Shown here in pieces: positions 38,472 to 48,667 of a stretch of 64,000 bases of DNA. The stretch spans positions 2,418,001-2,482,000 of the forward strand of contig JAYXKI010000004.1 of NCBI GenBank assembly GCA_037892935.1, written 5' to 3'. The DNA is from Phlebopus portentosus. Lineage: Eukaryota > Basidiomycota > Agaricomycetes > Boletales > Boletinellaceae. The notes beneath the pieces were generated by a model, which saw nothing but the letters and a program-made list of their open reading frames with translations, was not told the DNA's origin and made no database searches. A program made the translations under genes and the position numbers. Positions within the stretch are counted from its first letter, which is position 1, and every line of letters starts with the position of its first letter.

Positions 38472-40897
38472 TTTGGAAGTGGTCCTCGCGCGATCGTTCG
38501 AATTCCGGTGGCCACTTTGCTTTGCTTTCTGCGATCGTTCGGGTCCGTTAAGGTGATATGTTGGTCACCTGACGTGTAATCCTTTGTTTCGCACTCCGTA
38601 ATAGCGAAAAACGGTCTCCCCAACAAAGCCTGGAAGGGAGCGTTCGGAACGACTTGCACTTGGAGCGAAATGTCAATCCCGGCTATCGTGAACTTCGCAT
38701 TAGAGATCATGCCAATGGTAGATGACCTAGCTGCATCTGCTGTCTCGAGGATCATTCCTTTGTCAGGGGATAGGGGTATCTGAAGCTTTTCCCACATGTC
38801 TTCGCGGAGCAGACACACTACGGCTCTCTGGTCGAGCACGCATTCGACTTCCAGAGTGTCTTCAATCAACGCGCTAACGGTCCTGAGGGGCATGGATGCC
38901 TCTGCGGCAATGCCTTGTCCACTGAGTGCCAGTATTTCCTCCATCGAAAGTGTTTCGCCTGTTTCGACTTGTTCCGACGCGAAATGCCCAACTTGTAACA
39001 TAAGTGAATCATCTACGACCTCACCGTATTTGACTTCAGCCGTGTTGTATCTCTTTGCCGTCGTCAGCTCCTTCATCTGTTTCCTAACGTCCGGGGCGAT
39101 TGAGAGGAGTTCACGTTGGCTGATGGTGATAGGGGTATCGAGGGTACGAGTCAGAACGTTGGAGACTGCGCTCGAGTCTTCTATTGGTACGATGTATTTA
39201 TACTGGGGTTGTGATTTCCTGGTAATGTTGTCCTGCTGTGGTGACTGGAGTGACCTTGTCGAGGGCCGCGCGCCACTTGGTGGCGTGGGCTGCGGTTTCG
39301 CCTGCGCCTTCTTATGAGGCTGAACTCTAGGGATCTCTATGCCATCGGGCTTCGTTCTTCGTCCACCAGCTGCCTTCTTCTTCGCCTCGTTAATCAAAAT
39401 CTCCAAACGTTCGATGTCGTAGTTTTCCTGCTCGTCCTGATCTTCTTCGTCGTGACTATATGCGTACGCTGGACCAGCTTGATGGCTATATGCGGGCGTG
39501 ACCGACTCGACCATCCCTACTGTGTGTGTCGCCGGGGCTTTAGCATGAAAGCTATCGATTCGTTCTTTGAGATTGTTCCCCGGTAGCGACCTCGTAATGA
39601 GACCGCCGTTCGGCAACACAATCCTTCCATCCTGGCTCCTAACGCACTTTCCGGCTTGGATGTACTCGAGAACCTTTGTACACGATCGAATATAGTGTCC
39701 TGCTTCGCCGCAGAAGTTGCAAACTGGGTTTCGTGGAGTTTCGCTATGTTCCGCCCCTGGTCGATGCGGAACGTTCCCCTTGCTCAGGGCGTCGAGCGTA
39801 ACCTGAAAACTCTTCAACGTATCCATTACCCTGGCCAAATCCACTTCTTCCTTCTTCACGATACTTGTCGAAGCTTCTCCGGTAGCTGGGGGTGGAAAGT
39901 TACTGCCGAAACTGCCCACAATCTTTCCTCCTAGCACGAAATTCGAATGCTCGAGAACGTCTTTAATCTTGTAAGGCGTAGATGAGTCGTGGTCTGGCAA
40001 CTTAATCTCGATACGACGAATGAGCGCCTCTCTAAGGTCTCCTGTAATTCCCATCAGGAACATCTCGTCAGCTTGGGACTCCAAGATCTTTCTGTTCGTT
40101 ATAAGATACTTAGAGCACCTGGTGAATTCTCGATGATATTCGCCTAGGTCTTCTCGGTTCTTGATCCCTTTCTTTGCCCGTTCTACGACCAAATGCTCCA
40201 GTTCTCCCTTGGAGTAGCGTTTCCCTGCCATGAGACTCGGGTATAGAGCTATAATCTCTCTCTTCACCGTCTCCACATCAGGGTTCGGGTCATTAATCTC
40301 GTCGGTAGTCTCCCAAAGTTCCGCGACGTCGGTCTTCGCATAGTACAAGAACTTTCGGACGTGATCTCTATCGTTCCATGCGGCCTGTCTTGCGATTTCT
40401 GCAACGTCTTCGAAGAACCTAGGGAGTTCCTTTGGTTCTGAGCCATCAAACGTTGGGGCACGTTTGTCCCCACGCGAGGGCGGTTGGTACGCCATTGCGG
40501 TTTGTCGATTTGCAAGTTGTTGTAATATGTTAGCGTTTGCAGACAGACGAGCTATTATCGCTGCATTGCTGGCTAAGATCTGTTGAGTTCCGGTAGGTAG
40601 TTGGTAATTGGTAGGCGGGCTAGCTGGTCTGTTCGGTGAGCTTGGGGTGGAAGCTGGCACGGATGAGAGGTTGGGGAGTTCTGAATCGGCGATGGTAGAT
40701 GGGGAATGATCTAGGGAATCGGTGTTGGAAGGAATGGCGCTAACGGATTGTCGCAAGGGTGTTTCACTGTGTTCCGCGTTTTCCGCAGCGGAACGTAAGT
40801 TGCGATTGACAATCCTCGGCCTTCGAGTCGGCGGCAAAACCTGATGTTCTACAGGGACTTGAGCGGATTGGCTACGTGTTACTCGTCTGCTAGACAA
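38444..40897 (-). CDS. gag-pro: F1 Gag-protease, copy 1b
   Basis: 817 codons, open. N-terminal low-complexity region with TRSQSA (also in F2), conserved core RGDKRAPTFDGSEPKEL, helical capsid-like region, zinc knuckle CNFCGEAGHYIRSC, then SQRELLSIAPD leading straight into protease without the TGA seen in F2. The protease motif reads VLDQRAVVCLL where F2 has DQG, a likely inactivating Gly to Arg change. The frame listed starts at a TTG; no ATG occurs before MAYQPPSRGDK at about residue 134. It overlaps pol by the frameshift window 38444-38471. Confidence 0.85.
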   Translation of the reverse strand: MSSRRVTRSQSAQVPVEHQVLPPTRRPRIVNRNLRSAAENAEHSETPLRQSVSAIPSNTDSLDHSPSTIADSELPNLSSVPASTPSSPNRPASPPTNYQLPTGTQQILASNAAIIARLSANANILQQLANRQTAMAYQPPSRGDKRAPTFDGSEPKELPRFFEDVAEIARQAAWNDRDHVRKFLYYAKTDVAELWETTDEINDPNPDVETVKREIIALYPSLMAGKRYSKGELEHLVVERAKKGIKNREDLGEYHREFTRCSKYLITNRKILESQADEMFLMGITGDLREALIRRIEIKLPDHDSSTPYKIKDVLEHSNFVLGGKIVGSFGSNFPPPATGEASTSIVKKEEVDLARVMDTLKSFQVTLDALSKGNVPHRPGAEHSETPRNPVCNFCGEAGHYIRSCTKVLEYIQAGKCVRSQDGRIVLPNGGLITRSLPGNNLKERIDSFHAKAPATHTVGMVESVTPAYSHQAGPAYAYSHDEEDQDEQENYDIERLEILINEAKKKAAGGRRTKPDGIEIPRVQPHKKAQAKPQPTPPSGARPSTRSLQSPQQDNITRKSQPQYKYIVPIEDSSAVSNVLTRTLDTPITISQRELLSIAPDVRKQMKELTTAKRYNTAEVKYGEVVDDSLMLQVGHFASEQVETGETLSMEEILALSGQGIAAEASMPLRTVSALIEDTLEVECVLDQRAVVCLLREDMWEKLQIPLSPDKGMILETADAARSSTIGMISNAKFTIAGIDISLQVQVVPNAPFQALLGRPFFAITECETKDYTSGDQHITLTDPNDRRKQSKVATGIRTIARGPLPKGFPQASRN
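38465..38471 (-). promoter_or_regulatory. -1 frameshift heptamer GGGTTTT, F1 pro/pol
   Basis: AAG GGT TTT CCG in the pro frame gives G GGT TTT, like the GGGUUUA of yeast L-A virus; the pro stop lies 21 nt downstream and the -1 frame is open into RT. Conserved with F2 (30067-30073). Confidence 0.7.
38952..38976. repeat. GTTNCG array inside F1 gag-pro codons
   Basis: GTTTCG 38952, GTTTCG 38961, GTTCCG 38971 (spacing 9 and 10), within coding sequence upstream of the protease motif. Confidence 0.65.
39728..39773. repeat. 10-bp-phased array inside F1 gag codons
   Basis: GTTTCG 39728, GTTTCG 39738, GTTCCG 39748, TGGTCG 39758, GGAACG 39768: five units with CG exactly every 10 bp, in the Gag region around the zinc knuckle. 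Confidence 0.7.
40761..40804. repeat. GTTNCG array inside F1 gag N-terminal codons
   Basis: GTTTCA 40761, GTTCCG 40771, TTTCCG 40780, GGAACG 40790, GTTGCG 40799, spacing 9-10. Confidence 0.6.
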
Positions 40898-40938
40898 ATT
40901 TGGCGGGGTATTCGTAATGGTTGGACAGTGAAATCCCC

Positions 40939-40956
40939 CTCGCCGTGGGCTCCACT
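40939..40956 (-). other. Primer-binding site of F1
   Basis: AGTGGAGCCCACGGCGAG in element sense, directly after the 5' LTR end GGAGTTTCA. TGGAGCCC fits a tRNA 3' terminus GGGCTCCA. Confidence 0.6.
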
Positions 40957-42584
40957 TGAAACTCCTGTGGACGTTCTGATGCCGGACAGGGAGTGTATAG
41001 TTTGAGGGGCTGCCCTAGAATACCTTCAAATGGTCAGCAGAGAATTACACCCGAGCTAAGGGCACGAAGGAGTGGAGGGAAATAGGGATAGACAATGGAA
41101 GGGCTTGGAGAGAACTGGGGATATGAGGGAAGCGCTCGAGGAGGAATTCCGAGGGTAGGCTTCTCCCAAGATCGATGGTGGCGGTGCAAAGGCTAAATTG
41201 ACTCTCCGGCTCAACTGCGAGCTCTGGACTAAAGCCGACTAACCCAAGGCACAAGAACTAAACTAACTAAGCTACGCTAGTCGAACCACCAACCCGAACG
41301 TGACTAATCGACTGTGCTAACACACTGGTAAGCGACTGTAGTCGATCTCACTCGTAGTCTTAAGTGTCGGAACGTGGCGTAACGATTCGAAACGCGATTC
41401 GATGGACGAAGGACAATTGCTGAGTGTGTCGAAATGTGATGCGAGGAATGGAGGTGTGAAACGATGATGGAAGGGGACTGAGAGAATCGAAGGATATGTG
41501 TGGGACGATGAAACTGACCATTTCCAATCGAAACGATGCGGAATAGCACCGGGCTGGTCTTGAGGAAGCGGAGAGTGGAAAGTCAAGAGGAAAGGGGTGA
41601 TATGGTGTCCTTTCCTGACGACAATGGAGAGGAGAAGGTGTTGCGAGACCAAATGCAAGCAGCACGCGGAGTAACTGAGTTACGAGCGAAACCGGGCGAA
41701 ACGGATCGAAACACGTGAGGGGGTCTTGTTTCGGGTGAGAGGAGATAGAGAAGCCTTTATACGATGACGGCGAACTATACAAACGCACGAACGGCTCTAC
41801 TGCGAAGAGAGATCACCAATCGACTGTACAGAACACGAAATGTCATATATTAGACTATAGAGACGAGAGAGTCCACTACAAACAAGTAGACTAGAGGTCG
41901 AGAGGCTTTGAGACGATGTGAGAACTGCAAGCTAAGCTCCCACTCAGCTCCGACTAAGCTCCCCCTCTACTACGAGAGTCGTGCTATATTTATACTAAAC
42001 GTCCAAGACTGAGCCTCCCAGCGGTCAGAGAACCTACGTCATAAAGAAAAGGGAACGCATATCGCTATCTACAAAGGAGAGGAGCGCATAGGAATGGTTT
42101 AAGGGACACATAGGTCAAAAGAAACAATACTAAGCATGTCTGGAATGAGAGCATAATGGATTAAAGGGGACGCATATAGAAAGGTCAGAAAATGTGCAGA
42201 ACCTTCGGAACCGGGTCTCTTTGAGTGGAACGAAGCGGAACTCGGGGAAACAACTCGGAAGGGCTCTGGCTAGCCTGACAAAGTAAGTCTGCGATGTTTA
42301 ACAAAGGAGAGGGACTGAGGACGAGGTTGCAGGGTCAAATCTCTTTGTCTGGAATGCGGATCCGAGGTCCGGAGACTTGTGATCGACGCGTGCAAACTCG
42401 ATGCCGTGATTCTCCCATCTTGATGGCCGATCAAAGAACGGTGCACGTGCCATCTGGACTATGGCGTTCTTGCTAAGTTCACTCGTTCGAGCGAAACCAG
42501 TCGAAACCGAGCGAAACCAGTTGGAACACCACGGAACTGGTCGTAACGACTCTGTACGTTCCCAAGCTTCAGACTTACTCTTCA
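40957..42584 (-). repeat. F1 LTR E (5' LTR of copy 1b)
   Basis: 1628 bp, minus orientation, followed in element sense by PBS and gag. Upstream flank ACGG (42585-42588) continues the asZ gene of 1a and pairs with ACGG at 6404-6407. Confidence 0.92.
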
Positions 42585-43775
42585 ACGGCTAGCCCCTTCC
42601 AAACGTTCCGCTCCGGTTTCGAGCATTTCGACCGGTTCCGCGACCTCTCCGTCCTCAATTATTTCGCCAGTTTCGACCTGAAGAGGAGCGGAATCAACCT
42701 CCATTGGACTATCGACGTCCTGAGGCAGCATTTGATGTTGCTGCTGTTGTTGTTGTTGCGGAGGAAATGGTTCAGGCAGCATTGGTTGTTGCTGCTGTTG
42801 TTGTTGCAGTTGAGAGAAAGGTTCAGACAGCACTTGTTGGGATCGTTGTTGTTGCTGTTGTTGTTGTTGCGTTTCAGATTCCTGAGCACGAACGAGTTGA
42901 TAGAGCCGACAACGAAGGATGGAATAGCCGTAGTATTCCCAGAGGAGCCGGACCGTTCTCAATTTCACCCTGTCGATGCGAAGGATGTGCCCTGCACGAA
43001 GGTGTCGTTGCTCGATATCCTCCCAATATTCGAACGCTTGCTGTAGGAAGGATTAGATGGAGATGATAGACAAGAAGAAGTACCTACGTGACTCCGGACA
43101 GCTTCGTCTCGTGTGTAGTCCATGTTGCTGGTGAACCTCGCCGTTTGTTGGAACTTGGAGCTCTCCATTCTCACGTTCTCGAGAGCCTTTTCGATGTCAG
43201 GGCGCGGTTTTGGGAACATTGGAGAGAATGAATTGCCCAAGAAGAACCCATGAGTCGAATTGAACGAGGCAGGATGGAATGGAACCCTGCATCTGCGGAA
43301 GAAAGCTCGTCGTTTGGTCTCCATCCTGGCATAAAATTCCCGTCGATCGTAGTACAGCGTCCGTAGGAGAGCATCCGTGTCGCAGTAGTTGGAGTACGCC
43401 GTCTCCGACCAGACTTCTTTCGTTCCTTTGGGACGGACTTGCTCCAACGCTTCCTTCCGTGCCTGTCGAATTTCGTTAACAAAAATTCTTGATTAGAGTG
43501 CGCAGTTTATGCACCGTGGTTGCCTTCCACCCATCCATCAAAGATTCCATCACCGGATTCGTCAACCACCGAACCGTCATCGAACCTGTAGGTGCAATCC
43601 ATTCGACCGGTTTTGTCTTATCCGGCAGAATTACCGTTGTGATGCCATGGTCTAGTTCATCCATTGCCGACCTGGCCAAGGCGACGTCTGCCTCGAATTT
43701 CACGACCGCTGCCTTCCAGTCGTCATCGGAGTTGATGGGTCCCAAGAGCGCGACGATTTCTTCGGAAGTGAACAT
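42585..43775 (-). pseudogene. antisense asZ gene, 5' part (copy 1a)
   Basis: Exon 1 43775-43515, intron 43514-43463, exon 2 43462-43088, intron 43087-43041, exon 3 from 43040 to the 1b insertion at 42585, then 6403-5300. This part has no nonsense codon after splicing; the codon that is TGA in 1b (8934) is CGA here. Three Gln-rich blocks separated by LSEPF/LPEPF-type repeats lie at about 42860-42720. It is the best guide to the N-terminal half of asZ. Confidence 0.78.
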
Positions 43776-43865
43776 GTTGGAGAATGAAGAAGAGATGACA
43801 GCGGAAGAAAATTTGGACGCGACGTGTTATGCTTCGAAACTCCCACGTGTCGGATTGAGATGGGA

Positions 43866-43883
43866 GTGACCGCGGACGATCAC
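43866..43883. promoter_or_regulatory. Palindrome upstream of asZ (1a), one arm mutated
   Basis: GTGACCGCGGACGATCAC: one arm keeps the conserved GTGACCG sequence, the other has GATCAC instead of GGTCAC. Located 91 bp upstream of the ATG at 43775. Confidence 0.4.
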
Positions 43884-43903
43884 TATTTCATGAACCCAGG
43901 AGA

Positions 43904-44100
43904 TGAAGAGTAAGTCTGAAGCTTGGGAACATACGGAGTCGTTACGACCAGTTCTGCGGTGTTCCGACTGGTTTCGCTCGGTTTCGACTGGTTTCGATCG
44001 AACGAGTAGACTTAGCAAGAACGCCATAGTCCAGATGGCACGTGCACCGTTCTTTGATCGGCCATCAAGACGGGAGAATCACGGCATCGAGTTTGCACGC
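43904..44100 (+). repeat. F1 LTR C (3' LTR of copy 1a), left piece
   Basis: First 197 bp of a 1628-bp LTR that resumes at 45728. The cut is at GCACGC, with ACGC duplicated on both sides of LTR D. Confidence 0.9.
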
Positions 44101-45727
44101 TGAAACTCCTGTGGACGTTCTGATGCCGGACAGGGAGTGTATAGTTCGAGGGGCTGCCCTAGAATACCTTCAAGCGGTCAGCAGAGAATTACACCCGAGC
44201 TAAGGGCACGAAGGAGTGGAGGGAAATAGGGATAGACAATGGAAGGGCTTGGTGAGAACCGGGGATATGAGGGAAGTGCTCGAGGAGGAATTCCGAGGGT
44301 AGGCTTCTCCCGAGATCGACGGTGGCGGTGCAAAGGCTAAATTGACTCTCCGGCTCAGCTGCGAGCTCTGGACTAAAGCCGACTAACCCAAAGCACAAGA
44401 ACTAATTTAACTAAGCTACGCTAGTCGAACCACCAACCCGAACGTGACTAATTGACTGTGCTAACACACTGGCAAGCGACTGCAGCCGATCTCACTCGTA
44501 GTCTAAAGTGTCGGAATGCGGCATAACGATTCGAAACGCGATACAATGACGAAGGACAATTGCTGAGTGAGTCGAAATGTGATGCGAGGGATGGAGGTGC
44601 GAAACGATGACGGAAGGGGACTGAGAGAATCCAAGGATATGTGTGGGACGATTAAACCGACCATTTCTGATCGAAACGATGCGGAATAGCACCGGGCTGG
44701 TCTTGAGGAAGCGGAGAGTGGAAAGTCAAGAGGAAAGGGGTGATATGGTGTCCTTTCCCGACGACAATGGAGAGGAGAAGGTGTTGCGAGACCAAATGCG
44801 AGCGGCATGCAGAGTAACTGGGTTACGAGCGAAACCGGGCAAAACAGATCGAAACATGTGAGGGGGTCTTGTTTCGGGTGAGAGGAGATAGAGAAGCCTT
44901 TATACGATGACGGCAAACTATACGAACGCACGAATGGCTCTACTGCGAAGAGAGATCACCGGTCGACTGTACAGAACACGAATTGTCGTATATTAGACTA
45001 TAGAGACGAGAGAGTCCACTACGAACAAGTAGACTAGAGGTTGAGGGACTTTGGGACGATGTGAGATCTGCAAGCTAAGCTCCCACTCAGCTCCGACCAG
45101 GCTGTCCCTCTACTACGAGAGTCGTGCTATATTTATACTAAACGTCCAAGACTGAGCCTCCCAGTGGTCAGAGAACCTACGTCATAAAGAAAAGGGAACG
45201 CATATCGCTATCTACAAAGGAGAGGAGCGCATAGGAATGGTTTAAGGGACATATAGGTCAAAAGAAACAATACTAAGCATGTCTGGAATGAGAGCATAAT
45301 GGATTAAAGGGGACGCATATAGAAAGGTCAGAATATGTGCGGAACCTTCGGAACCGGGTCTCTTTGAGCGGAATGAAGCAGAACTCGGGGAAACGACTCG
45401 GAAGGGCTCTGGCTAGCCTGACAAAGTAAGTCTGCGATGTTTAACAAAGGAGAGGGACTGAGGACGAGGTTGCAGGGTCAAATCTCTTTGTCTGGAATGC
45501 GGATCCGAGGTCCGGAGACTTGTGATCGACGCGTGCAAACTCGATGCCGTGATTCTCCCGTCTTGATGGCCGATCAAAGAACGGTGCACGTGCCATCTGG
45601 ACTATGGCGTTCTTGCTAAGTCTACTCATTCGAGCGAAACCAGTCAAAACCGAGCAAAACCAGTCGGAACACCGCGGAACTGGTCATAACGACTCCGTAC
45701 GTTCCCAAGCTTCAGACTTACTCTTCA
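44101..45727 (-). repeat. F1 solo LTR D inserted in LTR C
   Basis: 1627 bp, opposite orientation to LTR C, with perfect 4-bp duplication ACGC (44097-44100, 45728-45731). With the right piece of C it forms inverted arms of about 1.43 kb separated by about 193 bp. Confidence 0.92.
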
Positions 45728-47162
45728 ACGCGTCGATCACAAGTCTCCGGACCTCGGATCCACATTCCAGACAAAGAGATTTGACCCTGCAACCTCGTCC
45801 TCAGTCCCTCTCCTTTGTTAAACATCGCAGACTTACTTTGTCAGGCTAGCCAGAGCCCTTCCGAGTCGTTTCCCCGAGTTCCGCTTCGTTCCACTCAAAG
45901 AGACCCAGTTCCGAAGGTTCCGCACATTTTCTGACCTTTCTATATGTGTCCCCTTTAATCCATTATGCTCTCATTCCAGACATGCTTAGTATTGTTTCTT
46001 TTGACCTATGTGTCCCTTAAACCATTCCTATGCGCTCCTCTCCTTTGTAGATAGCGATATGCGTTCCCTTTTCTTTATGACGTAGGTTCTCTGACCGCTG
46101 GGAGGCTCAGCCTTGGACGTTTAGTATAAATATAGCACGACTCTCGTAGTAGAGAGACAGCTTAGTCGGAGCTGAGTGGGAGCTTAGCTTGCAGTTCTCA
46201 CATCGTCTCAAAGCCTCTCGACCTCTAGTCTACTTGTTTGTAGTGGACTCTCTCGTCTCTATAGTCTAATATATGACATTTCGTGTTCTGTACAGTCGAT
46301 CGGTGATCTCTCTTCGCAGTAGAGCCGTTCGTGCATTCGTATAGTTCGCCGTCATTGTATAAAGGCTTCTCTATCTTCTCTCACCCGAAACAAGATCCCC
46401 TCACGTGTTTCAATCCGTTTTGCCCGGTTTCGCTCATAACCCAGTTACTCTGCGTACCGCTCGCATTTGGTCTCGCAACACCTTCTCCTCTCCATTGTCG
46501 TCGGGAAAGGACACCATATCACCCCTTTCCTCTTGACTTTCCACTCTCCGCTTCCTCAAGACCAGCCCGGTGCTATTCCACATCGTTTCGATTGGAAACG
46601 GTCAGTTTAATCGTCCCACACATATCCTTGGATTCTCTCAGTCCCCTTCCGTCATCGTTTCGCACCTCCATCCCTCGCATCACATTTCGACTCACTCAGC
46701 AATTGTCCTTCGTCCATCGTATCGCGTTTTGAATCGTTACGCCGCATTCCGACACTTTAGACTATGAGTGAGATCGGCTGCAGTCGCTTGCCAGTGTGTT
46801 AGCACAGTCGATTAGTCACATTCGGGTTGGTGGTTCGACTAGCGTAGCTTAGTTAGTTTAGTTCTTGTGCCTTGGGTTAGTCGGCTTTAGTCCAGAGCTT
46901 GCAGCTGAGCCGGAGAGTCGATTTAACCTTTGCACCGCCACCGACGATCTCGGGAGAAGCCTACCCTCGGAATTCCTCCTCGAGCGCTTCCCTCATATCC
47001 CCGGTTCTCACCAAGCCCTTCCATTGTCTATCCCTATTTCCCTCCACTCCTTCGTGCCCTTAGCTCGGGTGTAATTCTCTGCTGACCGTTTGAAGGTATT
47101 CTAGGGCAGCCCCTCGAACTATACACTCCCTGTCCGGCATCAGAACGTCCACAGGAGTTTCA
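45728..47162 (+). repeat. F1 LTR C, right piece
   Basis: Continuation of LTR C up to GGAGTTTCA at 47162. The next bases GCGA are the right target flank of copy 1a in the F4 integrase gene. Confidence 0.9.
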
Positions 47163-48379
47163 GCGATTATACTATTGGCCAAAGATAGAAGAGATGATCT
47201 GAGAATATATCTTATCCTGTGACATGCAGTATGTTAACGTGCAAAATCAATTTGACAGTTTCGAAATCTGCTGCTCCAACCATTGACAGCACTGCATCAA
47301 CCATGAGAAACCATAACCTGTGACCTGATTACTAATTTACCAGTCAGCAATGAAGGCTACAGTTTGATACTTGTTATAGTGGACAAACTCACTAAAATGG
47401 GAAAGTTGATTCCTTGTCAGGGGATACCTAATGCTAAGCAGTTGACATGCTTGTTTTGCCAACACATTTTCAAATACTATGGGGCCTCTAAACAAGTAAT
47501 CTCTGACTGAGGTAGCAACTTCACTGTACAATTCCTCAAGGAGTTCTGCAGACTCATCGATGTTGATTAGAAAACTAGTACAGTATATCACCCACAAACC
47601 GATGGTCAAACTGAGTGACTCAATCAGGAACTTGAACAGTACTTATACTGCTACGTGTCCTACTACCAAACAGATTGGGCAGAGTATATCAATATGGCAG
47701 AATTCACCTACAATAATCGAAAATACAGTACCACTCATCAGTCACCATTCTATACACTGTATGGATGGCACCCTCACCTGGATGAAGCAGAGATTGGTGA
47801 TTCAAACATCTCAGAAGCAATAAATCACCTAGAGGAGCTTCGACAAGTACAGCAAAAAGCCTATAATTCAATTAGGCAAGTGAATAAGGCAATGAAGCTT
47901 TATGTAGACCTGCATTGAGGCAAACTGCTAGAGTACAAGCCAGAAGATGAAGTGTTACTAGACATGAGGAATCTCAGTCAATTGGAACTGAAAAAGAAAC
48001 TTGCAATGAAATGGGCAGGCCCTTATAAAGTTGAGAAGGCAGTTGGACAAGTGTCATTCAGATTACACTTACTCAATCCCTTCTGATACATCCTGTATTC
48101 CATGCAAGTCTTCTTAGGCCTTACAAGCAAAAGGACTATCCTGAAAGACCCACTTTGGATGAACCACCACCTATTGAAGTAGGGGGCTAAGCAGAATATA
48201 AAGTGGAGACAATTCATGACATATGACATCATCAAAATAAGATACAGTATCTTATTCAATAGAAAGGATACCAAGAGCAAACATGGGAGCCACTCAATAA
48301 CCTCAAGAACTCTTATCAAATGATAGAAGAGTTCCACAAGAGGTACCCTCAGGCGATGAGGCCACCAAACCTTAATCAA
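47163..48379 (+). pseudogene. F4 integrase and chromodomain pseudogene
   Basis: Readable in pieces: VVDKLTKMGKLIPC, a decayed second-Asp region (VISD then TGA), STVYHPQTDGQTE with the DDE glutamate, AEYINMAEFTYNNR, the KLAMKWAGPYKVEKA tail, then chromodomain remnants (EYKVETIHDI ... QTWEPLNNLKN). Several TGA/TAG codons and at least one frame change. The first zinc-finger part is cut by copy 1a. Confidence 0.85.
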
Positions 48380-48667
48380 TAGATTGTCAAATAAAGACAA
48401 ATTAGGAGATAATTGCATCACATGCACTTCACCCAATGGAGCCACATATGGATCCACAATAGAGATGATGAGTAAGGTATCCAATGACCTTACCAAGCAA
48501 TGACATCACAGTGGCACCTCAAAGCAAAAGCAGAAGAAGACAAATTAGATAAGAGAGAGGTGATATACCAATAAGATAGTATAAAAAGATGAAGAAACTC
48601 GAGCTTAAGGATCATCAACTCAAATCCTAACAGCTAGTCATCTCTTAAAGACAACTACTACTCAGAC

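Larger units (their letters stand above)
8036..42584 (-). mobile_element. F1 retrotransposon copy 1b (host of F2 and F3 insertions)
   Basis: Minus-strand element: 5' LTR E (40957-42584), PBS, gag-pro, pol, spacer, antisense asZ and 3' internal end at about 8040. Its right flank ACGG (42585-42588) pairs with ACGG at 6404, marking insertion into the asZ gene of 1a. Inside its own asZ it carries F3 (9163-21791) and F2 (22514-33993). gag-pro and pol are uninterrupted frames, so apart from asZ and the 3' LTR it is the best preserved F1 copy here. The 3' LTR is replaced by the oppositely oriented LTR B. Confidence 0.82.
2135..47162 (+). mobile_element. F1 retrotransposon copy 1a (outer F1 element)
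   Basis: A plus-strand element whose gag and 5' LTR lie beyond the left edge. Parts in the window: pol from 2135 (interrupted by 1x), antisense asZ 3' part (5300-6407), insertion 1b (6408-42584), asZ 5' part (42585-43775), and 3' LTR C (43904-47162, itself interrupted by LTR D). It is inserted in a decayed F4 element; the right target flank is GCGA. The order pol, antisense asZ, 3' LTR is the same as in 1b and in F2. Confidence 0.8.

Noticed and set aside
6404..42588. Simple large inversion between LTR B and LTR E
   Set aside because: Reverting such an inversion still leaves one LTR inverted relative to its element and turns the ACGG direct repeat around LTR B into an inverted one, so it does not explain the junctions by itself.
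42704..43066. Frames with Leu/Val/Ala runs opposite the Gln-coding repeats (also 8895-9258)
   Set aside because: Antisense readings of CAA/CAG repeats; low complexity and no independent support.
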